A stretch of 64,000 nucleotides of DNA, from assembly GCA_021234155.1 (NCBI GenBank), contig JAJEKV010000044.1, forward strand, positions 10,386,777 through 10,450,776. The letters run 5' to 3'. The notes under the pieces are model-generated. The model was not told the DNA's origin, did not search any database, and saw nothing but the letters and a program-made list of their open reading frames with translations. This document shows, in pieces, positions 34,462 through 47,340 of this stretch; position 1 is the stretch's first letter, and each line of letters begins with the position of its first letter. The position numbers and the translations under genes were made by a program. This DNA comes from Isoetes taiwanensis. Its lineage: Eukaryota; Streptophyta; Lycopodiopsida; Isoetales; Isoetaceae.

Positions 34462-35978
34462 GTGAACTCCAAACAACCATGGCCATTTGTGTACCCCTCT
34501 GTCAAGACTCCCACTTGGATGGAGACATCCCTCAGGCCACAGCCCAAGCCTAAGCCCAAGCCCAAACCTAGCCTTAGGCTAGCGCCTAGGCACACGCCCA
34601 AGTTGCCAGTCTCGGGCATGACAAGCCTGCCCCGGAGAACCAAGCAGATGGACCACCACGAAAACTGCCCAGACCAGCCCGACAAGGACAAGGGAGAGGC
34701 CAATTCTATGAGGAGAGAGGCATGGGAGAAGGCCCAGTCAAAAAGATCGACCCGGGAGGAGGTTGATTGTTGTTCAGGCCCGATGGCAGACCAGGCACAG
34801 ATGAAGGCCCTTGAAAAAATTGGAGGCAGGAATCGAATGCAATAGGATCCAAATTGCATTCTTTGCATAAGAGATACAGTCCTCGACACCCCATGTTCTC
34901 AGAAGACATCTGGGGCAGAAAAACAACAGGTTGCAGAGATGGAGATCCGCATATAACAATTGGAAGACATCATCCATTTGGCACACTTTGAAAGGCAACA
35001 GGAGAAGCAGGATCCTACTGACCTGCGAGCTCGCGTGGACTCCCTCTCCACCACCATAGAAACCATGACACATGAATCATGATAGGCAGTGTGTTGTGCA
35101 AAAGACAATGGCAACCATCTCTTGCCTCCATTTAGAAGTCGAGGAGGCTGTCACCGCGGTACAAAGTGTCCGGGCCACCTTCAAAGCGAGCCAGTCGGAG
35201 TTGAGAACACTTCAGGGTAAGGTCAAGACATGAGACCAGGAGTTATAGGAGCTCCAGGCAATCGTCGCCCAGCAAGGCAAGAGCCTCCATCTAGAAGCCC
35301 ATGAACAATTGCGGAAATGCATACATGAATTGTCACGGCAGCAACAATTCTAGCAAGAGCTGAGCTCCTTAATTCAGAAAGCAGGGGGTGCAACACGGGA
35401 CATGGCAGATCCACATACTCGGCAGCCTGCAAGACGTCAACCAGTGCAACCCACTGCTGCATCACCAAGCTGCCCCATGCCACCACCACCCCAGCACAGG
35501 CCACAACCCATGCCCCCGGCCACCTCAGAGTTCCAGGAGCAGAGATGCAGGAGTCACAATGTGGTAGTGCACGACTTGACAGAAGAGGCAGAAGAGCACT
35601 TCATCAACCGGCTCCAGACACAAATCCTGGTCTGGATGACATTCCATACGTCGGTACACATTGTTAGGCCGAGCTGCCATGGAGCCCAGCGCTCTGACCG
35701 CCCCCAGGTGGTCACCTTCACAGTCAAGGATGTACATATGCTGCAAATAGGAAGGAGCAACAGGGTTGGTCGGGGAAGGATGCAGATCTTCCCCCTACCA
35801 AATGCTGATGCAGGCATCTCGAACCCTCATGGCCCTTCAGCTCTCGAACCTCTATTACCATCACTTATGCTGCCACCAAACCTACAGCTGCAGCTCCTGG
35901 CAGCAAATAGGGATTGTGCATGCACATAGCCTCCTGGAATTGGTGAGGCTTCCCATGGCAGAAGGGAGATATTCTCAA
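34462..35978 (+). mobile_element. LINE 5' part with ORF1 (unit B copy)
   Basis: Same segment as in unit A. The longest open piece (35402-35929) runs from a Pro/Gln-rich linker through VVVHDLTEEAEEHFINRLQ to QVVTFTVKDVHMLQIGRS. This suggests an ORF1 C-terminal nucleic-acid-binding domain, though I cannot assign the fold. The copy stops at the unit B/C junction. Confidence 0.65.
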
Positions 35979-36150
35979 CTCAGTCTATGTATTAAAATGC
36001 ATATGCATTAAGGCTCACAGGTGATGTTAATTTCCAGCATGTGCAGATGCCTCGCCTATTTTAAGTTCTTATTGTTGTTTTTCTAGAAGGAATGCCAAAA
36101 TAGTTAATAACAACAAAGATGCCTTTAAGTTCTCAAAAAATGGGAAATAC

Positions 36151-37065
36151 CAAGAAATTGTGATAAATTGCAGCTCGAGGTTCCCATGAAATAATTTCTG
36201 TCCATGGTCCTTGTTCCTCCTCTAAACCACTAGATCTACAAAAGATGCGGAAAAACATGTTCAGAGTCTCATTCCAAATCAAACATAAGCAAATAAAACA
36301 TTAAGCTAGTAGATTGCATACAAAACTCGGGGAGCATAAAATTTGTAAATCGGCAATTGTTAATTAGACTGTCTCCATCGGACATTTTCAAGTTCAGCAG
36401 GTTAATCTATCACTTAACTTTGTATGTGTTCTTAGCTTAAAAGCAAGATTATAATTCCAATGATAAATTTCTAAGTTTGCTTCTTGCAATCTTAATAGAT
36501 TAACTATTCGTATAGAGAGTTGATCTTGTATGGCAAGATCTCTCTCTTAACTTGCCCAACCTTGCCAAAAAGAAACTCGGTTGACTAGAAAGACAATAGA
36601 GCTAATCGACAAAATCCTCAGATAGAATAGGCAATATACTCTGTCATATTGGCCATAAGTGACTTCTAAAGTTATCAAATGCTTCCAAGTAGCAAATGTG
36701 TCAATTTCAAGAAGAGAATCAAAGCTATCAATATTTTTTACTCATGTTATCTTTCTAGTTGTCATAAACCAGAATGTACTTCCGTTTGAACTTCTGGTGA
36801 AGTTGAAGCATTTATCTTCATCTTAGAAGGGAAAAACTAAGACTTCAGAAATGCATTTGCAAACCTTGGATGCATTTCATCCAAGGTTTGCAAATGCAAA
36901 GAAATCGGAACATTAGAAGAATCCACAGCAGAAGGCACGCCAATAATTCCAGCTCCAAGAAGCAAGAGAAAAGCTGAGAGACAAGAGCCAGAGTCACCAA
37001 AGTGCAGTGTGATTGTTCTTTTCCTTAAGACCATCTTCCTTGAGCATTCGCTCTCCCTTTGCCAT
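36151..37065 (-). pseudogene. P4H exons 1-2, copy in unit C (broken)
   Basis: The exon-2 copy (36235-36151) keeps the 85-bp length and the reading frame. The exon-1 copy starts at ATG 37065 but has several indels between the start and the membrane anchor. It ends in the same inverted repeat as unit B, without the GTAATT donor found in unit A. Exons 3-7 are absent from this unit. It is a promoter-plus-5'-exon duplicate with no catalytic part. Confidence 0.85.
36853..36897. repeat. Perfect 20-bp hairpin at the end of the P4H exon-1 copy (unit C)
   Basis: Same structure as in unit B: arms 36853-36872 and 36878-36897, loop 36873-36877. Its presence in both units shows that it arose before they separated. 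Confidence 0.95.
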
Positions 37066-39280
37066 GGCTGAACCCTAAAATTGCAAACCCAAACCCACAA
37101 AGCCCTAACTTTAAAACCCGACTTTAACTTTTCTCGATATCAATTTGCAAATGCCTTGCCCAGTGCGCGTAACCAATTTGTATGTTATAATTCGTTGTTT
37201 CTTTTAAGAGAACTACATCCACGGTCATTTGCACATGAGCTTCTCATTCTTGCCTTTATAATAGACATGTCACCCATTCTAGTGGTGACCTACCCGAATG
37301 TGACGGGTTTTCTTTGGAATTTCCATTTGGTGTATTTTCTTGCGCCCATGTCACATGTGCCAATTTAGGGAATGCTATTTGGATCTTCCATTCTTTATCA
37401 CTTGTTGTTGGGTAAAAAAGCAAACAAAATTCATGACGAAGCAGCCAGTCCCAGAGCTCCCCATTATATTGTAAGGGTCTTGCAATTTCTGGATTCTCGG
37501 CTTGCGACTCCCAACTAACATCGATTCTTTCGCAAAACTAGGAATCCTATCTCAATTGCATTACCCTTATACATTGTAATAGACATGGGTCTTCTAGTAT
37601 TAGCTCCCCCATCTGAGCTCCCTAGGTCGTCTTGGAGCTCCCAACTTCTCTAGTTATTGAAACGGAATTGCCGATGATGTCAGGCATATATGGCAAAATG
37701 AATCACTTTATAATGTTTTGAGGTACAATATTTTGACCTTATTTTTATTGATGATCGCATAATCGTATAATCGCATTACCGAAGGGTAGCACATCCATCC
37801 ATCCATCCATAGATATACCAGAGATAACAACATATCGTAAAACACATAAACTCCTACCCAGGCACAGACTCGTAAGGGAAAGTAGACTGATGGCGGGGCC
37901 TCAAGATAGAGCAGACCGAGATATAACAATGGCGAGGCTGGCTTTAGACAATGGCTAGGGTTGACCATTCCATATCCGCCCTCCTGTGCATACTTTATAG
38001 ATGGGCTCTGGCGTGACTATAACCTGCGGGAGATGTAGTCTCGTGGCATCACCCAACGGGACTACTCCAGGTTGCATCTCCTCGGTCCGATGAGGTAGGA
38101 AGGGTTGCATCTTCCCTTCCGGGGAATGGTGGCTTCATGGGCGGCTAGAGGATCGTGGCAACACATGTCTGTAACTGACTGAACTCCCCAAAATAAGGGT
38201 CAGGATGACACCTACAACTCTTGAGAGTCAAGACGACACCATGGACCCAAGAAGTGTCGAACCCATACCCATACCCAGTGGCCCGACTATAGGCCCAGCC
38301 TGCTATGGGTCTCGATGGGCCTTCTCGTGAGGGACCTCCCTCCACTTTGCCATTAACCCGGTATGTTGTGCTTAGTCATTCCATAGCCTCCCGTGAATGG
38401 GTGGGTTCCTATGCATAGGAACTAAGGGGTCTAAACTAGGAACATCATCTACATAATGGCTACTAGGTCTCTACTCCCCTTCTCAATACAAGAGGAGCAA
38501 ACATGATCAACCATCATCATATACATAACATGATAACAATAATAAGAATAACATCTAATCCTAATCACATGCATCTAGCTTACAGTTAGGGTTCATTGAT
38601 TAGGGTTCAAGATCTGAACTGAGGGTTCTAGGAGGCTCTACTAGAAATACAAGATACTAGCTCATCTGGAGTCCTAGCTCCCAGATGATTTACCCAGGAG
38701 ACTACTTCAAATACCTGCTTCAGAGGAACTTCCACCTGCTCCTGGCGTCTCCATGGCTTCTCATTCTTGCCTTTATAATAGACATAAGGTCACCCATTCT
38801 AGTGGTGACCTACTCGAATGTGACAATATAGCAGTTGGGTTTTTTGCTGGAATTTCCGCTGGTGTATTTTCTTGCGCCCATGTCACATGTGCCAATTTCG
38901 GGGAATACTATTTGGCTCTTCCATTCTTTATCACTGGAAATTAATGACGAAGCAGCTAGGTCTTGAGCTCCCCACTGTTATATTGTAAGGGTACTGCAAT
39001 TTGTCCAGGATTCTCGACTTGCAGCTCCCAACTAACATCAGTTGCTACAAAACTAGGAATCCTATCTCAATTGCATTACCCTTACCCATTGTAATAGACA
39101 TGGGTCTTCTAGTATTAGCTCCCCCATCTAAGCTCCCTAGGTCGTCTTGGAGCTTCCAACTTCTCTAGTTATTGAAACGGAATTGCCGATGATGTCAGGC
39201 ATATATAGCAAAATAAATTACTTTATAATGTTTAGAGGTACAATATTTTGACCGTATTTTTGATTGATGGATCGTATAAA

Positions 39281-39610
39281 CTGGGTGCGGCATAGGTCAA
39301 CTTTAACAAAGACATGGTATGTTTATAAGAAATATCAACTTGCAATATTAAACAAAGATTTAGCCTTTTGATTAAGTAAGTAAGTAAGTAAGTCCCATGA
39401 AGTATCGATGCCCGCTATATACCTAGAGGAAATCCCCATCGGCATAAATGCCTTACATGGGCCCTTCCATCTGCCCCGTTCCTGGGATGGCCAAGATGCG
39501 GGTAGGGAAACACGGAGGTGTCTTTCGCGCCCGTCCCCTATGGGCTCCTATAATAGCGGAAGCATACTACAATGTCAGCATTGGCAACAATATAACATAA
39601 TCAACTACCA
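39281..39610. other. Insertion of about 330 bp in the internal duplicate of unit C
   Basis: Compared with units A and B, extra sequence sits between 'gatggatcgtataaa' and 'cacgaagggtagcacatcc'. It includes a (taag)n run at about 39374-39392. It has no coding frame of note and no inverted ends I can see. Origin unknown. Confidence 0.6.
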
Positions 39611-40734
39611 CGAAGGGTAGCACATCCATCCATCCATCCATAGATATACCAAACACATAAACTCCTACCCAGGCGCAGACTCGTAAGGGAAAGTAGACTG
39701 ACGATGGGGCCTCAAGATAGAGCAGACCGAGATATAACAATGGCGAGGCTGGCTATAGACAATGGCTAGGGTTGACCATTCCATCCGCCCTCCTATGCAT
39801 ACTTTACAGATGGGCTAAATCAGGCTCTGGCATGACTATAACCTGCCGGAGATGTAGTCTCGTGGTATCACCCAACGGACTACTCCAGGTTGCATCTCCT
39901 TGGTCCGATGAGGTAGGAAGGGTTGCATCTTCCCTTTCCGGGGAATAGTGGCTTCATGGGCGGCTAGAGGATCGTGGCAACACATGTCCGTAACCGACTG
40001 AACTCCCCAAAACAAGGGCCAGGATGACACCTGCAACTCTTGAGAGTCAAGGCGACACCATGGACCCAAGAAGTGTCGGGCCCATACCCGGCCCACACGA
40101 AGTGACCGACTATAGACCTAGCCCGCTATGGGTCTCCAGTAGCCGTGCTTAGCAGGGACATCCCTCCACTTTGCCATTAATCATGGTATGTTGTGCTTAG
40201 TCATTCCATAGCCTCCGTAGTCGGGTGGATTCCTATGCACATGCATCTAATAGGAACTAGGGGGTCTAAACTAGGAACATCATCTACATAATGGCTACTA
40301 GGTCTCTACTCCCCTTTCCAATACAAGAGGAGCAAACATGATCAACCATCATCATACACATAACATGATAACAATAATAAGAATGACATCTAATCCTAAT
40401 CACATGCATCTAGCTTACAATTAGGGTTCATTGATTGGGGTTCAAGATCTGAACTGAGGGTTCTAGGAGGCTCTACTAGAAATACAAGATACTAGCTCAT
40501 CTGGAGTCCTAGGTCCCAGATGATTTACCCAGGAGACTACTTCAAATACCTGCTTCAGAGGAACTTCCACCTGCTCCTGGCGTCTCCATGGCTCACGAGC
40601 AATTTGGGGTAGCTTCCGCTCCTTATGACGCGAACATTGTCTTGAGGTTGTTGATCTGTGCCATGCTGCAACAAACGGTTCTCGAAACGAAGTTCTAGAT
40701 GAATCAGGGTTCCAAGACAGTAGGAGCCAAAAGT

Positions 40735-40771
40735 GGGTTAGGGTTAAGGTTAGGGTTAGTGTTAGGGTTAG
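40735..40771. repeat. Interstitial TTAGGG array, longer and degenerate (unit C)
   Basis: Six units, two of them altered (TTAAGG, TTAGTG). It has one or two more repeats than units A and B. Confidence 0.85.
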
Positions 40772-42758
40772 GCCGTAAATAAGTTAGGATTGCCATGTCA
40801 TGCCACGTGGCTCCAATAGGGTGCATCTGTGTGGCGGGTTGCCCAATAGGATGGGGCCATGTGGAAATGGTTCTATCCTAAGGTTGGCAAAGTTATGTAA
40901 TATAACTTGGCCATGCACAATTGTGGTATACAAGCTACTAAGGTAGGCTTGTATGGTGATGTGGCCTAGAAATATACGTATTTATATATACCGTATATCT
41001 TAGGGGAACGTCATAGTGGTATTTTATTGTCAATTGAACAGGGATCCTGTGACATAACAAAAGAATATTATGTGAGCATTGCATCAATACTAGGCTGGCT
41101 ATTTAATTTTTACATGAGCAACTGCTATAGAGACCGCAAAACATATAGATCCTGATGGAAAAACCCCCATTCTTTGATAGGAAAAAAAAAATCATTCACT
41201 CTTTAGCCTGTCTACGCGCTTATAAATGTCACAATACTAGCTCCAAGCTTGTATCGAGGACATCTAATTATGCAATCTCATTTTCTTTATCTTTATACCT
41301 TCTGGCATATTCTTTGAAAATCGCTTTCACTCTCTTTTAACTTTCGCTAGTACCTTTGTTTACTTATATTGACCAATTCACCTCTTTATCTGCTCGCTTC
41401 TTGATTTTCATATGCCTGGATCAGAGTCTGCTTCGATTTATCACCTATGGCAGTCAGATTCGTAGAAGCAATAAAGAAATAAGTTGCGATAAAAAAAACA
41501 GAATGCAACTTGTAAAAGAAGAGAAAGTAAACAACGGTTACCTAGTCGGCCGGTTCTTGGCATGGAGCAAGGGCTGTCTCTTGCTTGCATGGAATAAAAA
41601 CCCTTTTGCAATAGGACAAAACCCTTTGTTGGAAATTTGACCTAGTACTACATGCATGTGGTCGTTGAAGACTTCCGAAAACTTTGTATGGTGGAGAAAA
41701 AAACCCCATGTCGATATTAAGGGTAATAATTTGAGGCATAACGCCGCCTTTTTTTTAGCAGGGTTATGTAATCCTGGGTGCACAGTTTGCTCGAATTCTA
41801 GGCTATACACGTGTACGCCCATGTCAGCACACCTCAGCTACTTCGACCTTATTCTTTCTGACTTCACCTTCATTTTCCCTTCTATTTTGCCTCTCAAGTA
41901 AACCATACAACATCATTCTTCTCATTCTTAGGCAATCCTGCTAACAATGCCTTCTGCTTTCCCGAGCATCCTTCTCATTCTTTTTGTTTTTAAAGAGCTT
42001 AAGAGTTTTGTTTGCAGAATGAAGTTCAAGCTTTTGATCTGTGCATAAAATGGTCATGTTACCTGCTACTGCGTTCCCTTCTATTTTGCCTCTCATGCGA
42101 ACGATACAACAACATCCTTCTCATCCTTCATTCTTTTTGTATTCATCCTTCCTCCATTAACATGCATTTGCGATTCCTTTGTTCTCTCTAGCGCCCTGCT
42201 TTCTTGTTCTCTCTCTATTCCTTGCCCACACTCTCTCTCTAGTGCCTTGCCCACGCACTCTCTCTAGAACTTGCTTTTCCGCGCTTTCTCTCTCTATAAC
42301 TATTTTCACTTTTGCTTGCTACCTTGTTGCACAACCTTTCCTTCCTTCCTTCCTTCCTTCACATTCTCTCTCTTTTGGACTTTTTAGCCACACACTCTCT
42401 CTAGGGTTTTGATCAAAGTCAACCCTGACCATGACTCTGATTGTGTCCAGACTGTAGCATGATCAAAATGCTTGTGGTGTGTCATCCTCTAACTGAGAGC
42501 TCTCAAGCCACATTCTCTCTCTAAGCTCAGAGCCAAGACCATACATAGCCCGCCTTCCAAATCCTTTCCATTCCAAAAGAATTCCAGCAATAGCTGGAAA
42601 TGAACCCCCCATCCATAGGGTTGAACCCTCCCACCTCCCCCCCTCCCCCTCCCCCCCTCCCCCATGCCAACCACTAGGGGTGGGCATTGTTTATCTTTAC
42701 TTTCATTCTTTGAACCCCTAAGTACTTCTTGTGCACTTGTAAATAGCCCTTTCAACTT

Positions 42759-44076
42759 GTGAACTATAAACAACCATGGCCATTTGTGTACCCCTCTGTC
42801 CAGACTCCCACTTGGATGGAGACATCCCTCAGGCCACAGCCCAAGCCAAAACCTAGCCTTAGGCTGGCCCGAACAGCGCCCAAGTTGCCGGTCTCGGGCA
42901 TGGCGAGCACTGCCGGGGAACCAAGCGGATGGACCACGCGGGCTTGGCCCAAACAGGGCAACAAGGACAAGGGGAGGCCAATTCTGAGGGAGAGGCATGG
43001 GCAAAAGGCCCACAGTCAAAAAGCTTCGACAGGGAGGTTGATTATTGTTGAGGCCCGATGGTAGGCCGACGCCTGAGCGAAGGCCTTGAAACAAGCGGAG
43101 GCGAGGTCCGATGCCAAGGACCCAAATTGGATGCTTCGCATAAGAGTAGTCCTCGACACCCAATGTTCTCAGAAAACAACTGGGGCAGAAAAACAGCAGA
43201 TTGCAGAGATGGAGATCCACACACAACAATTGGAAGACATCATCCATTTGGCACACTTTGAAAGGCAACAGAATAAGCAGGATCTTGCTGACCCGCGAGC
43301 TCACGTGGACTTCCTCTCCACCACCGTAGAAACCATGACACATTGCAAGAGACAATGACAACCATCTCCTGCTTCCATTCAGAAGTCGAGGAGGTCGTCG
43401 CCACAGTACAAAGTGTCCGGGCCGCCTTCGAAGCGAGCTAGTCAGAGTTGAGAACACTTTAGGGTAAGGTCGAGACACGAGACCAGGAGTTGTAGGAGCT
43501 ATGGGCAACCGTCGCCTAGCAAGGCAAGAGCCTCCATCCAGAAGCCCACGAACAATTGCGGGAATGCATATATGAATTGTCAAGGCAGCAGCAATTCTAG
43601 CAAGAGCTGAGCTCCTTAATTCAGAAAGCAGAGGCTGCAACACGGGACATGGCAGGTCCACATACTTGGCCGCCTGCAAGACGTCAACCAGGGCGACCCA
43701 CTGCTGCGTCACCAAGCTGCCCCATGCCACCACCACCCGGCCCGCGAGGCCACAACCCATGCCCCGGCCACCTCGAGTTTCGGGGGGAGGCGGGAGTCAC
43801 CTTTGTGGTAGTGCGACACGACAAAGAGGCAGGAGAGCACTTCATCAACCGGCAGGAGAGCACTTCATGACATTCCATACGCCGATACACATTGTTATGC
43901 CAAGCCGCCATGGAGCCCAGCGCCCTGACTGCCCCCAGGTGGTCACCTTCATAGTCAAGGATGCATATCTCATTGCCAAATAGGAAGGCGCCGGAGGGGC
44001 TGGTGGGAGGAAGGATCTGAATCTTCCCCCACCAAATCGCGTCACGGGACATCTCGAACCCTCATGGCCCTTGACT
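42759..44076 (+). mobile_element. LINE 5' part with ORF1 (unit C copy, interrupted)
   Basis: Same segment as in units A and B, more diverged. It includes QLEDIIHLAHFERQQNKQDL at about 43230-43290, a duplicated 'caggagagcacttcat' near 43833-43868, and the block before the Ty3 insertion. The LTR element starts at 44077, and LINE sequence resumes at 55128. Confidence 0.65.
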
Positions 44077-44633
44077 TGTTAGTCACTGTGCCTCAGTGCG
44101 GGACTATTCATGCATCTGATGGACCATGTCAAGAACAAGGACTCATGATCAACCACGGGTTGACCATCAAGGCCCCATGAAGACCAAGCGGCTGACCTAT
44201 CAAGAGGCGCCCGCTCGGAGACAAGTGCCGGTCGTCTTTGCCCGCGTCGACATCGGCGTGATTCTAGGCACTTCAAAGAGGCACCGCCAACATTCCTGCA
44301 AATCAGGCCTCCTTCGAGTCGACACCGAGATCGGTCGGAGTGTCTATATTGGGCCAAAGGCCATTGTACTATATATATGAGTAGAGCTAGCACATGAGTT
44401 TTAGATGAGTTTTGAGTCTTGTCTCTCTTGGTCTTCTCTCGATTGCGAGAGCTTATGTATGTTCATCATTGATATCAAGGAAGCTTATCATTTTCCTCTC
44501 ATTGTTCTCTTTTGTTACGTTTTCTTCTTCTTGTTCTCTTCTTGCAAATCCGTGACATAGTCCCGGTTCTTGTTAGATCAAGGGTCCTCACGAGAGGGCT
44601 GTCTTTTGAGGAGTTCGAACCGGACCCCAAACA
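44077..44633 (+). repeat. 5' LTR
   Basis: Begins TGTTAGTC and ends CCCCAAACA, giving TG...CA ends. A TATA-like 'actatatatatgag' at 44369-44382 is the probable promoter. It matches the 3' LTR closely over the second half (from 'gggccaaaggcc' on), with more small indels in the GC-rich first half. Confidence 0.9.
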
Positions 44634-44759
44634 GCATGTAAGCCCTTGCTGAGATTACGATTCGATCCTCATTTCTTATAATCGCCATATGCATTAAAAT
44701 TTCGCCCGAGGAAGAACTCCCTTTCTCCGGGCGGCATCTGCTTGGGCGACATCGCCCGA

Positions 44760-46640
44760 AGGAAGCTGTTCGCGACATGTATGGATCTGCTTACGACATT
44801 GAGGGCGGCCACATTCGGTCTCGGGCTCAGTCAGCGCCACCCACCCCTCGTGTCCTGTCTCGTCCGGTTCAGCTCAAGCGTGCAAACATTGCTCCGACCC
44901 TCGATCCACCTCATCACTCCGGGGAGCCCTATCGGGCTCAACCTTCTCAACCTTACTTTTCATACCCACGATCATGCCTACATTCATCACTCTTCCGGGC
45001 CATCGCCTCTTCCTTCACAACCATCATCTCTCCCGGGTGGGCGGGGATATCCACATGTCTCTTTTAAGCCTACCGGGAATTTCCTTTCCCTACCTTTCCC
45101 ACCACTCTTCACATTTTACAACCTTCACAGACCTCAAAACCAATGATCAAGCACCTCCAGTACCTCCACCTCAGCAACCCCTTCATCAGGGTCTTTCAGG
45201 CACCCTGCCACCGCCAACTCCACCTCAATATCCTCACTATCATGTTCATGTCCAGCCCAGCACTTTTACCTCTACCTTTCAGACCCTTAAGCTGACTTAT
45301 CCTACCTTTGGCAACCACGAAAGGCAAACCCTTAGACCAAAGTGCTTTCGGGCCCACATGGAAGAATTTGAGGCTCGGCTGTCTGAATGGTCATCGCAAC
45401 CTCAACTGAAATTCCACATCTTTTCCACCACCGCTGCGTGGCTCTCCTCATCAATGGCTCATGTCCAACAAAGCCACTGGAAACAAGATTGGTCGAAATG
45501 AGAAGCGCTTTTCTTTCTCATTATGGGACCACGGATGATGATCAACTTCATCTCAAGCAACTCAATGAACTTCAACAAGAGCCCGCAGTGCGCAGGGATT
45601 TTGCGGATCGACTTCACATTACGCTTTCGGTAAACTCAAGGGTACCCAACCACGAGCGGATCTTGGTCGGTTTCTCCAAGGACTTCCCCGGCTATCGGAC
45701 TCATGGTGAATACTGCGACCCAGAAGACTTTGGAGCGGCGATCGACCTTGTCAATCACTCAGTCAATGTTTCCTCCCCGTGGCATGGCTCCCCGGGGCTC
45801 CCTTTCATTCCACCGTCACGGTTCCCCGGCTGCTTTGTTCAACCTCAACCGCCAATCCGCGGCGTGATCGGATCACGGTGCCATATCACGCAAATATCAA
45901 GGCCACTTGGCGAATGAGTGCAACTCCACCAATGGCCCGCCTCATTGTAAAAGATGCAACATGTGCAATCATGCCACGGAAGAGTGCACTCGCACTCATC
46001 CTACACCTTTCCGCAACAAGATGGTTTATCAAGTGCAAACAACACCTCAGCACCAATCGCAATATCAGCAGACCACCGCTGCGGCGCAACCCACTCAACT
46101 CTATCAGCGGGGAGCAACAGCGGGGACCCAACACCGTCCTCCTTTTTGATCCCGGCTTCGGTGTTATCACTTTGTCAAGAATGGGGTCATACCACCACGG
46201 CGTGTCCTCAACTTCCACAAGTTCAGGTGCAGCTTCCTGACACAAATCAGACCACATCGGTCCGCCTCACGGCCTACCAACTCTGGATTGCTAATGGCAA
46301 ACAAGGCCCAGCGTCTGTTCGCCCGAGGAAGCCACCTGTGGCGCCTCGGCAATCACGCTATCAACCAGCTCACGCCAATCAACCTCGGATGGATCAACAA
46401 GCACGGGAAGAAATTTTTCGGGCTCTTAATCCTCCGATCCGGTCATCAAATTGGGTTGGTTTGATTTCCACGCCGGGACCGGGCGTCCGTCCCTTCACCA
46501 TTATTCCTAATGGCGCGCATAACCTGCCTTTGCGTCGACACCATTCCTCATTAAGAAGAAAAAAAGGTTCACTTTGCACCGGACTTGGAGAAACTCATGC
46601 GCGCATGTTATGCCTAAAGTTAGCCAAAGCATTTTGAACC
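44760..46640 (+). pseudogene. Retrotransposon gag region with zinc knuckle
   Basis: A Pro/Ser-rich N-terminal part (44777-45250) precedes a gag core: TLKLTYPTFGNHERQTLRP, FRAHMEEFEARLSEW, and further helices to about 45770. A CCHC zinc knuckle (CKRCNMCNHATEEC, 45946-45987) binds element RNA. Gag forms the cytoplasmic particle in which reverse transcription occurs. Three overlapping frames (44974-45501, 45387-45917, 45907-46149) carry the parts, so at least two frameshifts separate them. Confidence 0.75.
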
Positions 46641-46959
46641 TCATGCAAATTTCTTTGAAGGCCGCCGCGTTGGCTAACGTTCATGCCACTACTCGAGCTC
46701 AATAAAGACAACAAAGCCCTTCCCGTCTCAACCTCCGCAGCTCTCGGACATATCCAAATATAGGCTGTAGAGGTTGACCTACAAAAAGTTCTTTGCTTCA
46801 TTACCCGCCTCCGGCACACGTGGATCCGCCAGATCCTTTTTCTCATGTGCCTCACGGAACTCCAAGAGGAACTAGCAAAAATCAAAATTCCTTTAAGTTT
46901 GGCCACAATTTTGAAACTTTGTCACTGCTCTCAAGGACCGGTTACCACTCCCATTTGTT

Positions 46960-47340
46960 TTGGTTGGGGCTGTTGCTACCTCTACTCCCCGCGGTACATG
47001 CCACGGTGGGCAATCAACAAGTCAATCATGTTCAAATTGGCCCGGAGGTGGCGTGGTCAATCTCATCGCGGATAAACTCCGCCAAACAAATGGGCATCAA
47101 ACAACTCTATCGTGCCCCATATGACATCAAATTGGCTAATGGCCATATCCACAGCGACCTCAAAGGCGTCGCGCCTCTTCTTCACATCAACATTGGTGAT
47201 CTGGATTCCCCTTGGAATTTGGTGTTTGGAAGGCTGGAGAAGATCCGGTGATTATGAAATGTTGGTGGCCGGACCTTTTCTCCGCCAGGCCAAAGTATCC
47301 ATTCTTGGGCCCGCGGATCGGTTAGTCATCACGGATGGTC
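46960..47340 (+). pseudogene. Retrotransposon aspartic protease region
   Basis: The frame 46793-47251 includes ISSRINSAKQMGIKQLYRAP and DIKLANGHIHSDLKGV, the body of a retropepsin. It is followed in another frame by AGPFLRQAKVSILG, the typical flap-distal block before RT. The catalytic Asp-Ser/Thr-Gly triad is not clearly preserved: the expected site near 47040 reads GPEVAW. The protease would process Gag-Pol; this copy is dead. Confidence 0.6.

Larger units (their letters stand above)
29779..35984. repeat. Tandem unit B (about 6.21 kb)
   Basis: The second copy, in the same order as unit A. It begins 'ctatgtattaaaatgcatat' at 29779 and ends at 'gagatattctcaactcagt'. Unlike unit A it has a hairpin at the end of P4H exon 1 and many single-base to 3-base differences at CAG/CTG sites. 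An extra 'catctagcttacagtt' near 32391 is shared with the third unit but absent from unit A. Confidence 0.95.
35985..44076. repeat. Tandem unit C, with an internal partial duplication and a retrotransposon split
   Basis: The third copy starts at 35985. At about 38757 the sequence jumps back: the point matching unit A 26374 is followed by sequence matching unit A 24865. As a result 38757-40600 is a second copy, inside the unit, of about 1.5 kb (plus an insertion). The unit then continues to 44076, where the Ty3-type element is inserted, and resumes at 55128. The hairpin at P4H exon 1 is shared with unit B, so B and C are probably more closely related to each other than to A. Confidence 0.9.

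Noticed and set aside
42489-43760. Minus-strand open frame of 423 codons
   Set aside because: Antisense to the LINE ORF1 of unit C. The equivalent frame is broken in units A and B, and it shows no domain.
44634-44680. tRNA-like sequence after the 5' LTR
   Set aside because: A 'ttcgatcc' word suggests a T-arm, but no complete cloverleaf can be drawn; possibly chance or part of the primer-binding region.
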